Assembly: GCF_004379255.2 (NCBI RefSeq)
Contig: NC_056041.1
Coordinates: 19,933,559 to 19,997,558, forward strand
Source of the DNA: Salvia splendens
Taxonomy: Eukaryota; Streptophyta; Magnoliopsida; Lamiales; Lamiaceae
Length of the DNA stretch: 64,000 nt
Direction of reading: 5' to 3'
Under the pieces are notes generated by a model. It was not told where the DNA came from and did no database searches. It was given only the letters and a program-made list of their open reading frames with translations. How positions within the stretch are numbered: position 1 is the first letter of the stretch; each line of letters begins with the position of its first letter. A program made the translations under genes and the position numbers. Shown one piece after another: positions 22,938-35,869 of this stretch.

Positions 22938-25403
22938 ATGAACCCCACGCTGTCGCCGCCGTTCATGGCGGACGCCGCCCTCTCGCCCTCCGGCGACGGA
23001 GACGGGAGCATCGAGGACGCGTGGTACGGCAACATCCAATACCTCATCAACATCTCCGCCATCGGAGCCCTCACCTGCCTCCTCATCTTCGTCTTCGTCA
23101 AGCTGCGGAGCGACCACCGCCGCGTTCCCGGCCCCACCGCCATCGCCTCCAAGCTCCTCGCCGCCTGGCACGCCACCAGCCGCGATATTTCGCACCATTG
23201 CGGCGCCGATGCCGCCCAATTTCTCCTCATCGAGGGTGGAGCCTCCGCTATTCTTCTCCTCCTTGCTGCCCTCGCCCTCCTCGTCATGCTTCCCGTCAAT
23301 ATATACGCCGGCGATGCCCCAATTTCTGATGAATTCTCCAAGACTACCATCAATCATATTGCTAAAGGTTCGCCTTTGCTTTGGGTGCACTTCGTTTTTG
23401 TTATTTTGGTTGTTTTGTTGGTGTATTACGGCACAAACCAGATTGAGAGGAGGTTGAGGATAACTAGGTTTCGGGATGGGCACGGGAATCCGGGTGAGCC
23501 AACTGCGAATTCGACTGCCATATTCACCATTATGGTCCATGGTATTCCCAAGACTTTGGGGTTTGACAAGACTCCCCTGGTTGAGTATTTTCAGCAGAGG
23601 TATCCGGGGAAGATTTACAGAGTGATTGTGCCGATGGATTTGTGTGCATTGGATGATTTGGCTACCGAGTTGGTGAAGGTGAGGGAGGATATCACAAAGT
23701 TGGTGACAAAAATTGAATCGAGGGGTTTGGCTGATGAGGATGACGATGGAGAGGATGCACGAGAAGCAAAGGGATTCTGGGCTAGGTTGAGGTTTCTTTG
23801 GAGGAGAATGAAGGATTTTTGGTACAGGGCTGCTCATGAATTGGGTTTTTCAGAGGAGGAGAGGCTGAGGAAGTTGCAAGAGTTGAGAGCTGATCTTGAG
23901 ATGGAGATGGCAGCTTATAAAGAGGGACGTGCAAGGGGTGCCGCTGTTGCTTTTGTGGTGTTTAAGGACGTTTACACTGCAAATAAGGCTGTTCAGGATT
24001 TCCAAAATGAGAAGAGGAGGCGGGTTGGGAGATTCTTCTCTTTGATGGAGTTGCAACTTCAGAGGAACCAGTGGAAAGTAGAGAGAGCTCCGTTGGCCAG
24101 TGATATATATTGGAATCATTTGGGATCATCAAGGCTCTCGTTGAAATTGAGAAAAGTTCTTGTCAACACTTGCCTTCTGTTGATGCTCTTGTTCTTTAGC
24201 TCTCCGCTTGCAGTGATCAGTGCCATCAAGAGTGCAGCTAGGATTATCAACGCCGAAGCAATAGATAATGCTCAGATGTGGTTGACTTGGTTGCAAAGCT
24301 CCAGCTGGATAGCTACCATAATATTCCAGTTTCTGCCTAATGTGATTGTTTTCATAAGCATGTACATAGTTATTCCATCAGCACTTTCGTATCTCTCTAA
24401 GTTTGAGAGGCATCTTACAGCGTCCAGGGAGCAACGAGCTGCTTTGTTGAAGATGGTTTGCTTTTTTCTGGTGAATCTCATTCTCTTGAGGGCTCTGGTT
24501 GAGTCGTCACTGGAAGGTGCTATTCTAAATATGAGCAGGTGTTACTTGGATGGGGAAGATTGCAAGCGAATTGAACAATATCTAAGTGCTTCATTCTTGT
24601 CAAGATCGTGCCTTTCGTCTCTCGCGTTTCTCATCACAAGCACTTTCTTGGGAATATCTTATGACCTACTGGCTCCCATACCTTGGATCAAGAACAAGCT
24701 ACGAAGATTCCGGAAGAATGACATGCTGCAGCTGGTGCCTGAACGAAGCGAGGATTATCCCTTGCAGCATCAAGACATTGATAGCCTGCAGAGACCTCTC
24801 ATATCAGAGAGGATTTCTGAGGTCATGGTTGGCAATAACGTGTTCTCGAATGGGTCCCCACCGACCTCTCCTAATGCAATCGGGCACGATATGTCCGAGT
24901 ATCCTCCAGTCAGCAGCCGAACATCTCCAGTGCCCAAACAGACTTTTGATTTTGCACAATACTATGCATTCAACCTCACCATTTTCGCCCTGACCCTGAT
25001 ATACTCTTCATTCTCTCCTCTAGTGGTTCCAGTTGGGGCGATCTACTTTGGGTATAGGTACGTTGTGGATAAATACAACTTCTTGTTTGTGTATAGAGTT
25101 GGAGGCTTTCCTGCTGGCAACGATGGGAAATTGATGGATACAGTGCTGTGCATCATGAGGTTTTGCGTGGACTTGTTTCTGCTTTCGATGCTGTTGTTCT
25201 TTACCATTCATGGCGACTCCACGAAGCTGCAAGCGATATTTACACTAGGGTTGTTTGTGATGTATAAGCTTTTGGCGTTGAATCAGGATGCCCAACCTGG
25301 TTCGTTGCAAGCCTTACAAAATGTGGAAAGTGCAACTAGTGGATCCCTTGATTATGAGGCTTTTTCACGCCCTACATTTGAATGGGATACTTATAGTTCA
25401 TGA
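22938..25403 (+). CDS. OSCA4.1: OSCA/CSC1-like mechanosensitive cation channel (OSCA4.1 type)
   Basis: Single-exon frame of 821 aa from ATG 22938 to TGA 25401-25403. OSCA/CSC1 proteins are TMEM63-related channels opened by membrane tension or osmotic stress; the intronless clade-4 member (Arabidopsis At4g35870, GFS10) works on endomembranes and affects vacuolar sorting. Visible parts: TM0 at about 36-56, TM1 at about 101-122, TM2 at about 147-165. A cytosolic RRM-like domain at about 195-390 begins [14 protein letters not shown] and contains [19 protein letters not shown]. The C-terminal multi-pass channel region spans about 405-775 with [20 protein letters not shown] and [17 protein letters not shown]. 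Length and intronless form fit clade 4. GC content is high at the 5' end, as in many plant genes. Confidence 0.9.
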   Translation: MNPTLSPPFMADAALSPSGDGDGSIEDAWYGNIQYLINISAIGALTCLLIFVFVKLRSDHRRVPGPTAIASKLLAAWHATSRDISHHCGADAAQFLLIEGGASAILLLLAALALLVMLPVNIYAGDAPISDEFSKTTINHIAKGSPLLWVHFVFVILVVLLVYYGTNQIERRLRITRFRDGHGNPGEPTANSTAIFTIMVHGIPKTLGFDKTPLVEYFQQRYPGKIYRVIVPMDLCALDDLATELVKVREDITKLVTKIESRGLADEDDDGEDAREAKGFWARLRFLWRRMKDFWYRAAHELGFSEEERLRKLQELRADLEMEMAAYKEGRARGAAVAFVVFKDVYTANKAVQDFQNEKRRRVGRFFSLMELQLQRNQWKVERAPLASDIYWNHLGSSRLSLKLRKVLVNTCLLLMLLFFSSPLAVISAIKSAARIINAEAIDNAQMWLTWLQSSSWIATIIFQFLPNVIVFISMYIVIPSALSYLSKFERHLTASREQRAALLKMVCFFLVNLILLRALVESSLEGAILNMSRCYLDGEDCKRIEQYLSASFLSRSCLSSLAFLITSTFLGISYDLLAPIPWIKNKLRRFRKNDMLQLVPERSEDYPLQHQDIDSLQRPLISERISEVMVGNNVFSNGSPPTSPNAIGHDMSEYPPVSSRTSPVPKQTFDFAQYYAFNLTIFALTLIYSSFSPLVVPVGAIYFGYRYVVDKYNFLFVYRVGGFPAGNDGKLMDTVLCIMRFCVDLFLLSMLLFFTIHGDSTKLQAIFTLGLFVMYKLLALNQDAQPGSLQALQNVESATSGSLDYEAFSRPTFEWDTYSS

Positions 25404-25832
25404 CCTTGTATTTTACTACTCGTTCAAAATTCATTCTTTTTGTTGCCCATCTCGTGTTCCTGCATTCCGATCTCTCTCGATATGTATAGGTGTAAACCAT
25501 CTACCACTCGTACAAGAGTTTGTAACTCCCACCAAATGTATTACTAGTAGCATAGACCATTTCACTCTTCCCCATAGCCCCGCAATCACATAACACATAC
25601 ATACATGTGATAAAATTGAACCACTCTAGATTTATTTTTATTGTTCGTTGTATGCTTATTGCCAAAACTACATACATGTGATAAAATTGAACCACTATAG
25701 ATTTATTTTTATTGTTCGTTGTATGCTTATTGCAAAAACTACGACGTAGTGTGTCAATTTATATCGGAGGTGGTGGAATAATTCCGAAGACGATTATCGC
25801 ATATGATCTGTCTTTTTCAAACAAACTCGTTA
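25404..25832. other. OSCA-like gene 3' flank
   Basis: Probable 3' UTR followed by a tandem repeat (25600-25741), then sequence up to the next transposon. No second gene. Confidence 0.5.
25600..25741. repeat. Two tandem 71-bp repeats
   Basis: Two nearly identical copies begin CATACATGTGATAAAATTGA at 25600 and 25671. They differ at only a couple of positions. Confidence 0.85.
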
Positions 25833-26514
25833 GAGCATCCACTATGGGACCGCCCCGCCTATAGCCCCGGCGGGGGCGGTCCCGGGGCGGTAGGACGACG
25901 GATAGGCGACGAGGGGGCGAGGATGCGGCGGGCGTCCGTTAGCCGCGCCTATAGGCGCGCCGACCATAGTGGCCGGCCATCCGGCGCAGCGGCTGTCAGC
26001 AGAAATTTTTAATTTTTTTTTAAAATTTCCTTTATAAATATCACTCTCCACCACCTATTTTTTCACCATTTTCACAAAATCCCTTCATTCACTATCTAGA
26101 CTTTCACTCTCTGTAAAATGCACGGTGGAGACGACGAATCACCCGACTCGCAGGAATCGGGCTATGGCGGCAATCCTTCACAGCCGTCGGCCGGCTATCC
26201 TTCAAATCCATCAGGATATGGCGGATATCCTTCTCAGCCGACGGGATATGACGGGTCTCCATCTCAGCCATGGATGTGGAGTCAATCTCCCTCGCCGTGT
26301 GCATCGAGCCCAAACCTACCTCCATCTCAGCCGTGGAGGTCTTCTCCAACGCCCCCAATATTTAAAATGAAAATTGATTATAAAATTTGGGGGCTATTGG
26401 AAGTGTCCACCATAGTGGCGGAAACAAAATTTTGGGGCTATGGACAAAAAACCTGGGGCTATGGACAAAAAATTGGGGTGGGGCTATTGGGGTGTCCGCC
26501 TTATGTGGACACCC
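25833..26514 (+). mobile_element. Non-autonomous PIF/Harbinger element with ORF1 fragment (C1)
   Basis: Ends GAGCATCCACTATGG and (reverse complement) GGGTGTCCACATAAG, flanked by TTA at 25830-25832 and 26515-26517. It has a GC-rich left subterminus, a TATA-like TTATAAATATC near 26032 and a short ORF1-like frame. A related copy is at 44597-45439. Confidence 0.8.
26118..26372 (+). pseudogene. Truncated Harbinger ORF1 (Gly/Ser/Pro/Tyr-rich N-terminus only)
   Basis: ATG at 26118 starts MHGGDDESPDSQESGYGG, followed by PSQPxGY-type repeats characteristic of the disordered N-terminus of Harbinger ORF1 proteins. The trihelix DNA-binding part is missing; after about 26372 the frame runs into the element's 3' end and leaves the element. 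Internal deletion is inferred. Confidence 0.6.
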
Positions 26515-26860
26515 TTATTGCATGTGATAGGGTTAGAAGATAAAATGCTGACGTGACAAGAGAAAATGGGATGGGCAGATCTATAGGGCGGGTTTTAAGG
26601 GCACTACTGTGAATGACCTAGGAAAACAAGGAGAAAAGAGAAAAGGGAAGAAAGTAAGGATTAAGAGGTAAGGTCTAAAGTATTTTCACGTAGTGGTCAT
26701 CATTCTTTACCTAAAATTTATGCCATAATTTTTCCCTTGATGTGTAGGTTATGTACATCCGTGTTTGAGTTGAGATCTGACAATCTGGGAAAGAAGTTGG
26801 AAAAGTTGTTGTTACTGTTCACCACTATCCGATGCAACAATTGGTTCGACTTTTTCCTAA

Positions 26861-27520
26861 GAGCATCTGCAGCGATGCTCTTAGCTAAGAGCGGGTCCGT
26901 GCCTTCGGCGCGGCAAGTACCCTGCTCGCCGTTGTGCTCTTGCCGACAGCACGACCATGCTCTATAGCAAGAGCACCGCCGTGCCGAAGTGCACGCCTAC
27001 GTGGCACCTCCTGATTGACTCATTTTTATTCCGTTAAATTTATTTTTTTTTAAATTAAAAAAAATCGAAAATAATCTGGAAAAAAAATCGGATTTCCAAA
27101 AATATAGCCATTTTTTTACTGTTTTTTCAAAAAAAAAATATCCTGAAATCATATATAAATACACATTCATCATCCATTCTTTACATCAAATTATCTCTCA
27201 TTCGTACTTCAAATTTTTTTATTATGAATTTAATTATGTATTTTTAATTTTTAGGATTTTAATTATGTAATTTTTAATTTTTTAGTAATTTGCAATAGTA
27301 TTTTGGGTATTTTTAATGCATTTTAATATTGTGGAAATGTTTTTAGTAATTGAAGTATTTAAATTGAATAATAGAATGGTGGGACCCTTGATCATGCTCT
27401 TGCGGAAGAGCATGGATATGGGTGTTGTGCTCTTGCGGAAGAGTAAGGAGTAAAAAATGAATAAATGTGGGTTCGGACCCACATCCATAGACTTACAGAA
27501 GAGCATGGATGTGGATGCTT
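26861..27520. mobile_element. Non-autonomous Harbinger element related to A1/A2
   Basis: Starts GAGCATCTGCAGCGATGC and ends TGTGGATGCTT, with TAA at 26858-26860 and 27521-27523. Near the right end it has the TGCTCTTGCGGAAGAGCA motif and the AATTATGTAATTTTTAA repeat also found in A1 and A2. ORF1 is absent; 660 bp remain. Confidence 0.7.
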
Positions 27521-28770
27521 TAACGGTTCAATGTGCTACAGTCTTAGTGATGACGTTGAGATGGAGGAAATGGAAGAAGTTTTGTATACCTAGGTGATCA
27601 GAAATATTCAAGATCAGTGACGAATAAACTGCATATATCTTGGAAGCAATGTTTTTAGCTTTGTCACTAGCATCATTGTCAATATCATAAGATCCAGAAA
27701 CTATTACTCACATATAAATTACTCATGTCATACACTAAGCATTAAATAAAGAATGTGGAGTATATAGAAGTTGGGTATGTTAATCTAAAGTAGCATAATC
27801 CAGATCATAATGAATGTAATGTCACTAGTATATTAGTTTTATAGTTAAATGTGAGTTAAAAAAGTTAGTAGAATGTAATGCCCATTACCAAAAATAGTAA
27901 AAAAAAAGGTAAAATGGTAAAATAGGACGATTATTGGTGGACGAAGGCAGTATATTTCAAATGACTTCATATCCTGGCGATTGAGCAAGGTTGAAGACGA
28001 CGGAATGATGGTGTGTTTTTAATGGTGGAGCACTGGAGCTTGTTGAAGACCGCTGATGGTGTGGCTAAAATGGTGTTATGTGGGTTTTGATTAAACAATC
28101 CTAGCTGCTAGTGAGTTTGTGATTGTACATATACAAACATATTTTGTGTGCATAAAAAGGTTTAATTATTGAACTTTTGAATATGTGGTCTGGCAAGACA
28201 TCTTAATTGTAGGCAGATTATAATATGCATGTGAGGATTTTGAAAAGCCTTGCTGGAGATGAGGTCTCTGTCTGTACTGTAACAAATATTCTCTTAAAGT
28301 CCAACTCAAATTTTTAAGCAATAATTATGAAAAGAATGTATGCATGTCTTTTGGTGACAATCTCCATACTAATGGCCGTTACAGTTAAAAACTTGATCAA
28401 TAGTAAACAATAAAAAAGATGAAAATCTAATCGAAAAGGAGTTAGGGAAGGGGGCTTTATTTAATCTAATCAGGCTTGATATTAATAATAAAACTAATAT
28501 AAGCCAACACATTAGCATTTTAAACAGGATCTTTAGGAGTCGCATACCAATACCGATACCTTACAAGGCCAACATTAAAAACAAACGGTCGTTCCCATGC
28601 GATCACCACATAGAAAACCAAAAAACATCGCAACGGAACGAAACACCCTAAAAGCTACGAGTTCTGCACTCGAAAGTCACCCTAAAAGCTACGAGTTCTG
28701 CACTCGAAAGTCGTTTTCAAGTCATGGGAAAAGCTACATACAACCTAGTAGTCCACATAAAGTAGGCATC
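27521..28770. other. Region downstream of AGO4
   Basis: No coding sequence recognised. The right part (from about 28300) probably holds the AGO4 3' UTR, which includes a short tandem duplication at 28644-28711. Confidence 0.45.
28644..28711. repeat. Two tandem 34-bp repeats in the AGO4 3' region
   Basis: Identical head-to-tail copies starting CACCCTAAAAGCTACGAG, about 60 bp beyond the AGO4 stop codon, so probably transcribed. Confidence 0.85.
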
Positions 28771-31700
28771 CTAGCAGAAGAACATAGAGTTGCGGACACT
28801 CTCCTGCAACTTGGGCATCGGGGGAACTGGTGGAGCAGCAGCTGGCCCGGCCCCGTTGTGGCTGGATGACGTCTCTGACGCATCTTCAAACTTCATCCAC
28901 TGGCCCAACTGGGTGGCTGCCAAGTGCGCATAGCATATCGGGGCGACTGCAGAAAGCACACACGTACATGAAGGTGAGATATCAAGAACAAAATAGGTGA
29001 AGATGAACCGAAACAGAAATCTTGGTGTTGTTTACTTACCAACAGATATAGCCGTAGTACTGCGCTGATACCTGCAAAGATCATGACAAGAGTATTAGGA
29101 CAAAGTAGGAATTTAACACATGGATTTTGGTTTCCCGGTCTAATGATCCACTTACACATAGGACAGGGAATGGACGAGTTCTTGCAAGTCATCTGGTGAA
29201 AAGCCCACCTCATCCAATAAGACATGGTAATGTGTAGGCCGAGTCGTGCCCTGTAGATTAAAATAAAAACAAATTAGCAGGTCACTCTCGTACCTCATTT
29301 CACGGAAAGGTGTCAAAGCACTTGACACTACAAAATAAATACAGTTACGATGAAATGAAATTAAATTCAACATTAATATACAAATAGGCCATTAAAATGA
29401 TTTTCAACTAATTTGTCAAACCATAATTCTTGATGGCTGAAGATGTCAGTATTCGCATGTATAAAAGAGATAAAAATTTGCTTACAATCATTCCAGCGTG
29501 TGCACACAAGTAGAAGTCATAGTTCCTGGGATGACAAACTTTGTTGTCTATTATAGTCCCTGTAAATTGGATAAGCAATAAACACCAACGAGAGTCAATT
29601 ATTCACATTCCATAAGATGTGAGGAAATTTCATTCAAAGTAAATGAGAGTTCGAAAGTGTGTCACCTGGCTGCACATTCTCGGGAGCATTTGGCAGAAAA
29701 AATTTTGTGTGGTGATTCTTCTGCGCAACAATGACCACGAACTTTGGATTCCATTTCTCATCAAGGAACTTGCAGGCCTACAGAATGTGGAAGAATGGTT
29801 GAGAACAGGATAAACCAGCATGAATTGAAATGTTGGAGGGGGAACTGACCTCTATAATTTGGTTGAGTTCAATATTCAGAACCTGATTAAATTGGGATTC
29901 ACTCACGCCATCTCTGAATTCATTCCATGAAAACAGGTCAAACATAATAAGATAATCGAACCATAAAATAACTTAAGGTGAACTCTTGTATTTTAAAGAA
30001 AATGAATTATATTTTATCATCCTCTTCTATAAACTTGTAAATTGCTCAATATGCTTGATTCAATTTGTCACTTTGCCTGTGAGACGAGTATTACGTTCAC
30101 ATGGTACCTGAAAATGATTATCTGATCGGGCTTCCTTTTCCCAGAACTAGTGTAGAAATCAACCAGAAGCTCCCTACAATAGGAGGGGAAAGATAAATAG
30201 GTTAAACGTCATTTACAAGCATTTTGGCTTTTCATGTCCATATATAGATGCAGGATACATTATTTTCTGCAGTTAAAATGTCAATCATCACCATGACCTG
30301 ATTTTGAATTTCAGTGCATCAGCGATGAAAAACAATAGTGAGCTAGAATCGTACAATGCCATACAGTTACAGCCCAAGTGGCATCTTATGCCTAAAAACA
30401 GTAGATAACTTTAATCAAAACCTTACCTCATTATTCCATCGTCTTCAGTGTCAGACACGCGTTTGTGTAGCGAATCAATCATCTCAAGCTTCGGAGATTG
30501 GGTACGCACACAGGCTCTATAGCGAGAAATTGAAGGCCACTGCCTTGAGCTGACAACCTGTGTATTAAACAACACAAGTCTCTAACTGAGTGCCCAAAAT
30601 AGAGGAAAACCTTGATGGACTTGTACTGCTCAATTTTGACTTAAGGAGAATGTAAAGAAAAATAAGTGAAACCTTCCCCGTGAAGTTCGAAAGAAATGAT
30701 CGTGTGAAGCATATGAATACAAAATGGAGACATAAAAAGCAAGGAAATTAAAGCCCTTACAGCAGCAATTGATGGTATATCAGATTGTCCAGGTGAGCCA
30801 TGCGAGACATCCATGCCAAGAATCAGGGTGGGAGACTTTGATACCACCGGTATTGAAGGAGATATTTCACCAGCTAACATAGAGTTCAGCCCACCAAGCT
30901 GCAAGAAGGTAACAGTGAGTAAAAGAAAGCTGAAAACTATCCTGAAGCTATAATCTTATGCATATTATCTTAAGATGAACATTATCAAGAAACATCAAGG
31001 GGACCAAGAATGATGATGAAATTAACCTTGGCATTAATCTTCAACAGAAGATTGGTAAGATACTGATCATTGACCCTCTGAGGTGCCAAGCATTGAGTAA
31101 CAACTCCAAAATCAGACAGGTTTTTACGCTTCCATGGACCTTGAATGGTTCATCATGTCATCATATCATAATGAATCATAACTTATATCAGAAAATTATG
31201 ATTATGAAAAATATTAATACAAACCATATAAGTCACAGTTTTTTCTTTCTGGAAGCAAACATAGTAGAAATTTCGGTGGGCCAGGAAGCTTTGACTGCAC
31301 CTCTTCAAACATCTTCTCCACTCTAACCAAGGGTGGGGCTCGTCTAAACTGCTGACTTTCTTCGAAAACATCAAATGGTTCTTCCACAGCCTACGGTAAA
31401 TTTATATAAACTATAAAGTCAGCCCAGCCATTTACAAACATAAAACAGCCAAGTCAAAAGAATATGGTTGACGTACGATTCCTTTTGATTCACCAACTTT
31501 CATCAAATCTCTGATCAGGCCACGTACATCACAGCGAGCAGAAAAGTTTACTACAGCCCAGCGCTCAATCTTGCAAGCATTAACAAATTTCTGTGCAAAA
31601 TACACGTGGTTATAAGAAAATGGAATTACATACAGATATTTTCAAAAAGCAAGGTGAAGTGTGCAGTGAACCTTATTATTGAAGTTCCATCTCCCATTCC

Positions 31701-33964
31701 GAGTAAACAAATCATCTCCATTTGCAACTTTCAGCTGCGATCAAACATAAAAAACAGTAAAGCATCCACACCTTTCATCCGCATATAAATGAGCACATCA
31801 ATCATAATCAACTTGCACATACATGTAACTTAGTGTTGAAGGATTATCAGTATGCCAAAAATATACCTTCGGAGGAGGAAGAACACGGCCTTCAACCTGA
31901 GTAAAGTTACTATTGATGGTAACACCACAAGAACGAAGCATGGGCTCAGCATCATAGTTGTTGATTTTTAAAGCCTACAACAACGAAAAAGCAACACTAA
32001 GTACGTTGACAATTACATACTATTCTAGTAGGTGTACAGAAGTCGTGAGCAGAATAGAGCATACATTACTCAGCACAGACATCCTCTCCTGTGGCTTTTG
32101 CCGTGATTTCTCAACCAATGATGAGCGTTGGAAAGTTGATAGAGCTTTTGTATAGCGTTGCAATGAGACCAGAGAACATAGCTAATACAAGCCAAAAATC
32201 AATCAACAAAACATTATTGTGAAGTAAGTATTTCATAGAAATAAAATATAATCCACATTTCCACCTCAACAGGGAAATATGTTGGTCGTTTAGGCTTCCC
32301 AACATTAATGCATGGCAGGTCAGCAGAATATCGCAGGTCAATGTTACGGTGCTTGACAAAGTAATCATAGACAGTCACTTCTACTGGTTCAGAATCACCA
32401 TCCTTACTTTTTTGCTTTAATGTGAACCTGCAATTTTTCAATTTTTCAGAATCTCTAATAAACCGGGGGAAAGAATTTAAAAGAGAAGCAAGAAAATTGA
32501 GGAGAACAAGGAATCCTACAATTGCTCACGGCAAGGCTTTTCACTTAACCCAGTTATTTTGAACTCTTGGTTTGTAGGACTAGTTGTGATCCTCAAATTC
32601 TTGAGAGTGCGTTTGGCCTGGGAAATTAGAATTGAAGAGAATATATAATCAACAGACGCACCCTAAATGCAATGACAAAAGAAGACTAAGTCTGAGACAT
32701 TTTATTCTCACCTTTGCCCAATCAAGTGAGAACGGGTCTCTCGCATTTTGATTGGCACACAGAAAGTCGGCAACAGGCCCTGGCTGGATGATCATGGTCG
32801 TAGATACATCTGGGATACATACAGCGCGCATCAATCATGATCAGTATGAAAAACTAGGAGACCATATGCTATAAACAGATGGGAGAACATAGTTTTGCAA
32901 CCGAACATTACCAATATTCAACGACAAGCCACTTTGTGTAGTTCTGAAGCTTGAATGAAAGCCTCGGCAGCCAAGAACCCCGCCTCCAACGTCAGCAAAG
33001 TTCTTTGGATCATTATGGAAGAACGATTGGCGAACAAGCAGACAACCCCTGACAGAGAAGACACAATGCGGATTAAATTCGTCATTTAGCATTCCAGTGC
33101 AGAAGCATAACTTACTGCTTAGCTGCATGTTGCCTTAAGATGATATCCAAAACCCGGAAGGCCTCCATAGAGTTTTCAGATTCCTGGCCACGTAAAGCAT
33201 TTGCTATAGCTTGCATAGGAATTTTAGCAGCAAAACTTATCTCCACTTTGAAAGTTTTGGATTGATACGGACGTCTCATCCTTTTCTTATCACTTTCATT
33301 GGGACTTCCATGTCCCCCGGGACTGCTATTTCCATTATTCCTAATGCAGCAAAACCCATAAGCATTAAGAGACCACTATAACAATAATAACTCAATAACA
33401 ACCTTTAACCAATAGAGAGGATACTCACCGACTTGAAGTAACATCTTCAAGCACAACAGTAAACTCAAGTTTATTACGAGGAAGTGCACCAACAGTAAAC
33501 AAACTCTTTTCCCCATCATAAGCAAAATCCTTGCCAGCCAACTCAGAATCATAAGTGTCATGAACTCGGTCAAGTACTTTCCTACCAACCCCTTTTCCAT
33601 CAACAGGGCGGCCATCTTCGTAAAAAAGGGCAACCTGTCAAGTAACAAGAAAGATAGTTTGAGAGTGAGATAAATAATCAATGACATTTGAACACAGATA
33701 TCAACAAAGACTGTGTCTATGAACACATACACTATAGTGATAGAAGTGCCCATCAACGTTGTTCACATTTACTTTGAAGTGGTTTGTCAAGATAGGAACT
33801 TTATTCCCTCTAGTTCCAAACCCACGCCTAGCCATTGGGGCCCGGAAAACTTTCTTTACTTCTGGTTCAGTAACAGCTTTTATAGGAGTTACATTTGGAG
33901 GAACGGGAGGTGGAGGAGGAAGAGCTTCTGAGGCCCCATTTCCATCATGTTCAGATGGATCCAT
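28771..33964 (-). CDS. AGO4: Argonaute of the AGO4/6/9 clade, 22 coding exons
   Basis: AGO4 binds 24-nt siRNAs in the nucleus and, with Pol V transcripts, directs RNA-directed DNA methylation of transposons. Exons (complement): 33731-33964, 33429-33634, 33116-33340, 32912-33048, 32712-32809, 32520-32617, 32265-32427, 32065-32181, 31867-31974, 31672-31734, 31477-31590, 31225-31390, 31027-31139, 30761-30898, 30427-30557, 30108-30173, 29850-29913, 29666-29777, 29486-29559, 29156-29250, 29040-29071, 28771-28946. All phases fit: 909 aa, near the family's usual length. Visible: Pro-rich start (EALPPPPP), RRGFGTRG, the N/L1/PAZ region, Mid, and a PIWI domain with Asp644 (LGMDVSHG), Asp727 (FRDGVSESQ) and the His of HYHVLLDE (about 816-818), so the slicer triad is intact. 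It ends NSMFFC, as in AGO4. The start MDPSEHDG lies in the first coding exon; a 5' UTR intron upstream is likely. Confidence 0.95.
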
Positions 33965-35569
33965 TGACAGATCTAGTAAGAAAGTGAATAAGTCATCAAG
34001 CATGTAATCAAAATAACATAACCGCCATGCTTGTATTCAACGGAAATGTATTTCTTACCAAAAACTGAAATCAAACAAAACAACTATACATTTCTATTGA
34101 AACAACAAAAGAAAGATCCAGGGTCCATTGACCTTCTTTCTCATGGAATATAGTCATACTCTTCTAACATGATGCAATTAGATGAGTATCTCTATTTTCT
34201 GAAAGGATGAAAGGAACAAACAGCACACCAAGGAGTAATGCTATAAAAATCCACAGCAGAGCAAGAATCCAAAGCAAATGCTTATGGGAGCTAAATTATA
34301 AAGGACAATATGCTAAAGTAATTTATTTTTACACCCATACACAGAATAGTAACAACAACATGCAAATCTAGACAAATTTGTGACAATATAACAAATAGCA
34401 ACTATGATTCAAAGAAGGTCATCAACTGAATACTGAACTTAGTAAAATGTACCAGTGGTTAAAAGAAGTTTATGAAACAGAGACTCCAAGGAGTAATAAT
34501 CTCAAGAACTTCAAGCCACAAACTTGTGCTCTGACAAAACTCAAAAATACGCAGATAATTTTGAAAAAAAAAATAAAGACTTCGATCCACATTGTACACA
34601 AAGTACCAACAGTCATAAAAAATAATTGCACGTCAAATTAAAAATAAGGAAAACGGAATGCATCCACCCAATTTTGTAGATCTGTCAAAATAGCCACTAA
34701 AGGGTAACATGAAATTACTTTTTTTAGAGAATGCCGAGAAAAAAAGAGGCTAATTTTAACAAAAGTTCAAAAGTTTTAAATAAATGTAGAATAATTAACA
34801 CACACACACACACATGACTGAGAATATATGATAAAATTGCCAACAAGTGAAACCCATGGCCTTAGACTTAACGATTCAAGTTAATTTAAACACATGCATG
34901 TCAGGAAAGGGGAGAAAACAAAATGAAACAAAAAATACCCAGAAATTGAACAAAAACACACACACACACACACACAACCCCGCTAAATGCAGTTTTATAC
35001 CTCAAAAAAACTCCCGAGAAAAAGCGGCTGCTCTCTGTTCTTGAAAGACTGTAAAATTTAAACCAGAAAATAACAAGTCAACACAAAGATTGATTTGTTA
35101 ATTTTGTTTAAATAATGACACATGCACAACAAACAGATTTCAGTAAAATTAGAGTAAATTCACTCCCAAACACCAATTTACAGTAAAATTACATAGGGTT
35201 GGGGGAGACGAACAATGAAATTGACGAACTTCGCATACAAAAGCGACGCTGTTCAAAAATTAACCCAAATTGAAGTGGAGGAAGATGAAAAACACAACTA
35301 GATTCGTACGGGAAACCCTAGAAATGGGCTTCTTCAACGCCTTTAATAAGAGGGAGAGAGGATTTACCAAAAAATAAAAGGACGAAGGAGTAGAGAGAGA
35401 AGGGAGGAGTGAGGGGGGAGGAGCTACAGAGTGACGCAAATTGCGAGATATAGAAACAAACCGATGACAACTGCTTTTATTTGGTTAATATTTTCTATAT
35501 TTATTAGAAATAATTTTCAATTCGGTCCCTTAAAAATGAATTTTACACTTTTTAATCACTAAGAGGCAA
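33965..35569 (-). promoter_or_regulatory. AGO4 5' leader (probable UTR intron) and promoter
   Basis: About 1.6 kb upstream of the AGO4 ATG without another gene. A CT-rich leader (minus strand) near 35380-35430 looks like the transcription start region, which would put an intron in the 5' UTR, as common in AGO genes. CA dinucleotide runs occur near 34803-34815 and 34956-34976. A Harbinger element begins at 35570, only about 150 bp beyond the presumed start region. Confidence 0.45.
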
Positions 35570-35869
35570 GAGCATCTGTAATGGCGCCCGTTCCGGCAGA
35601 CGTCCGACTGGCGTGCCACAATCCGTGCGGGACGTCCGCCATTGTGCAAATGTGACGTGGATATGGACGTCCGCTGCGGACACCAGAGTTCCGCGACGTT
35701 CCCGGGACGTCCGTCATTGCGTTGACCCCACGGGCGTCCGCGCGGACGTCCCGATTATTTTATTTTTTTTTCGAAAATTCTATAAATACAGCTCGTTGAA
35801 TTTCATTTCATTCGCCCCACTTGTATTAACGAGTATCTCTTTCTCTAAATACTTTTCTTTCGAAGATAA

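Noticed and set aside
23021..23837. Overlapping frames on both strands of the OSCA-like gene
   Set aside because: GC-rich shadows of the single long channel ORF.
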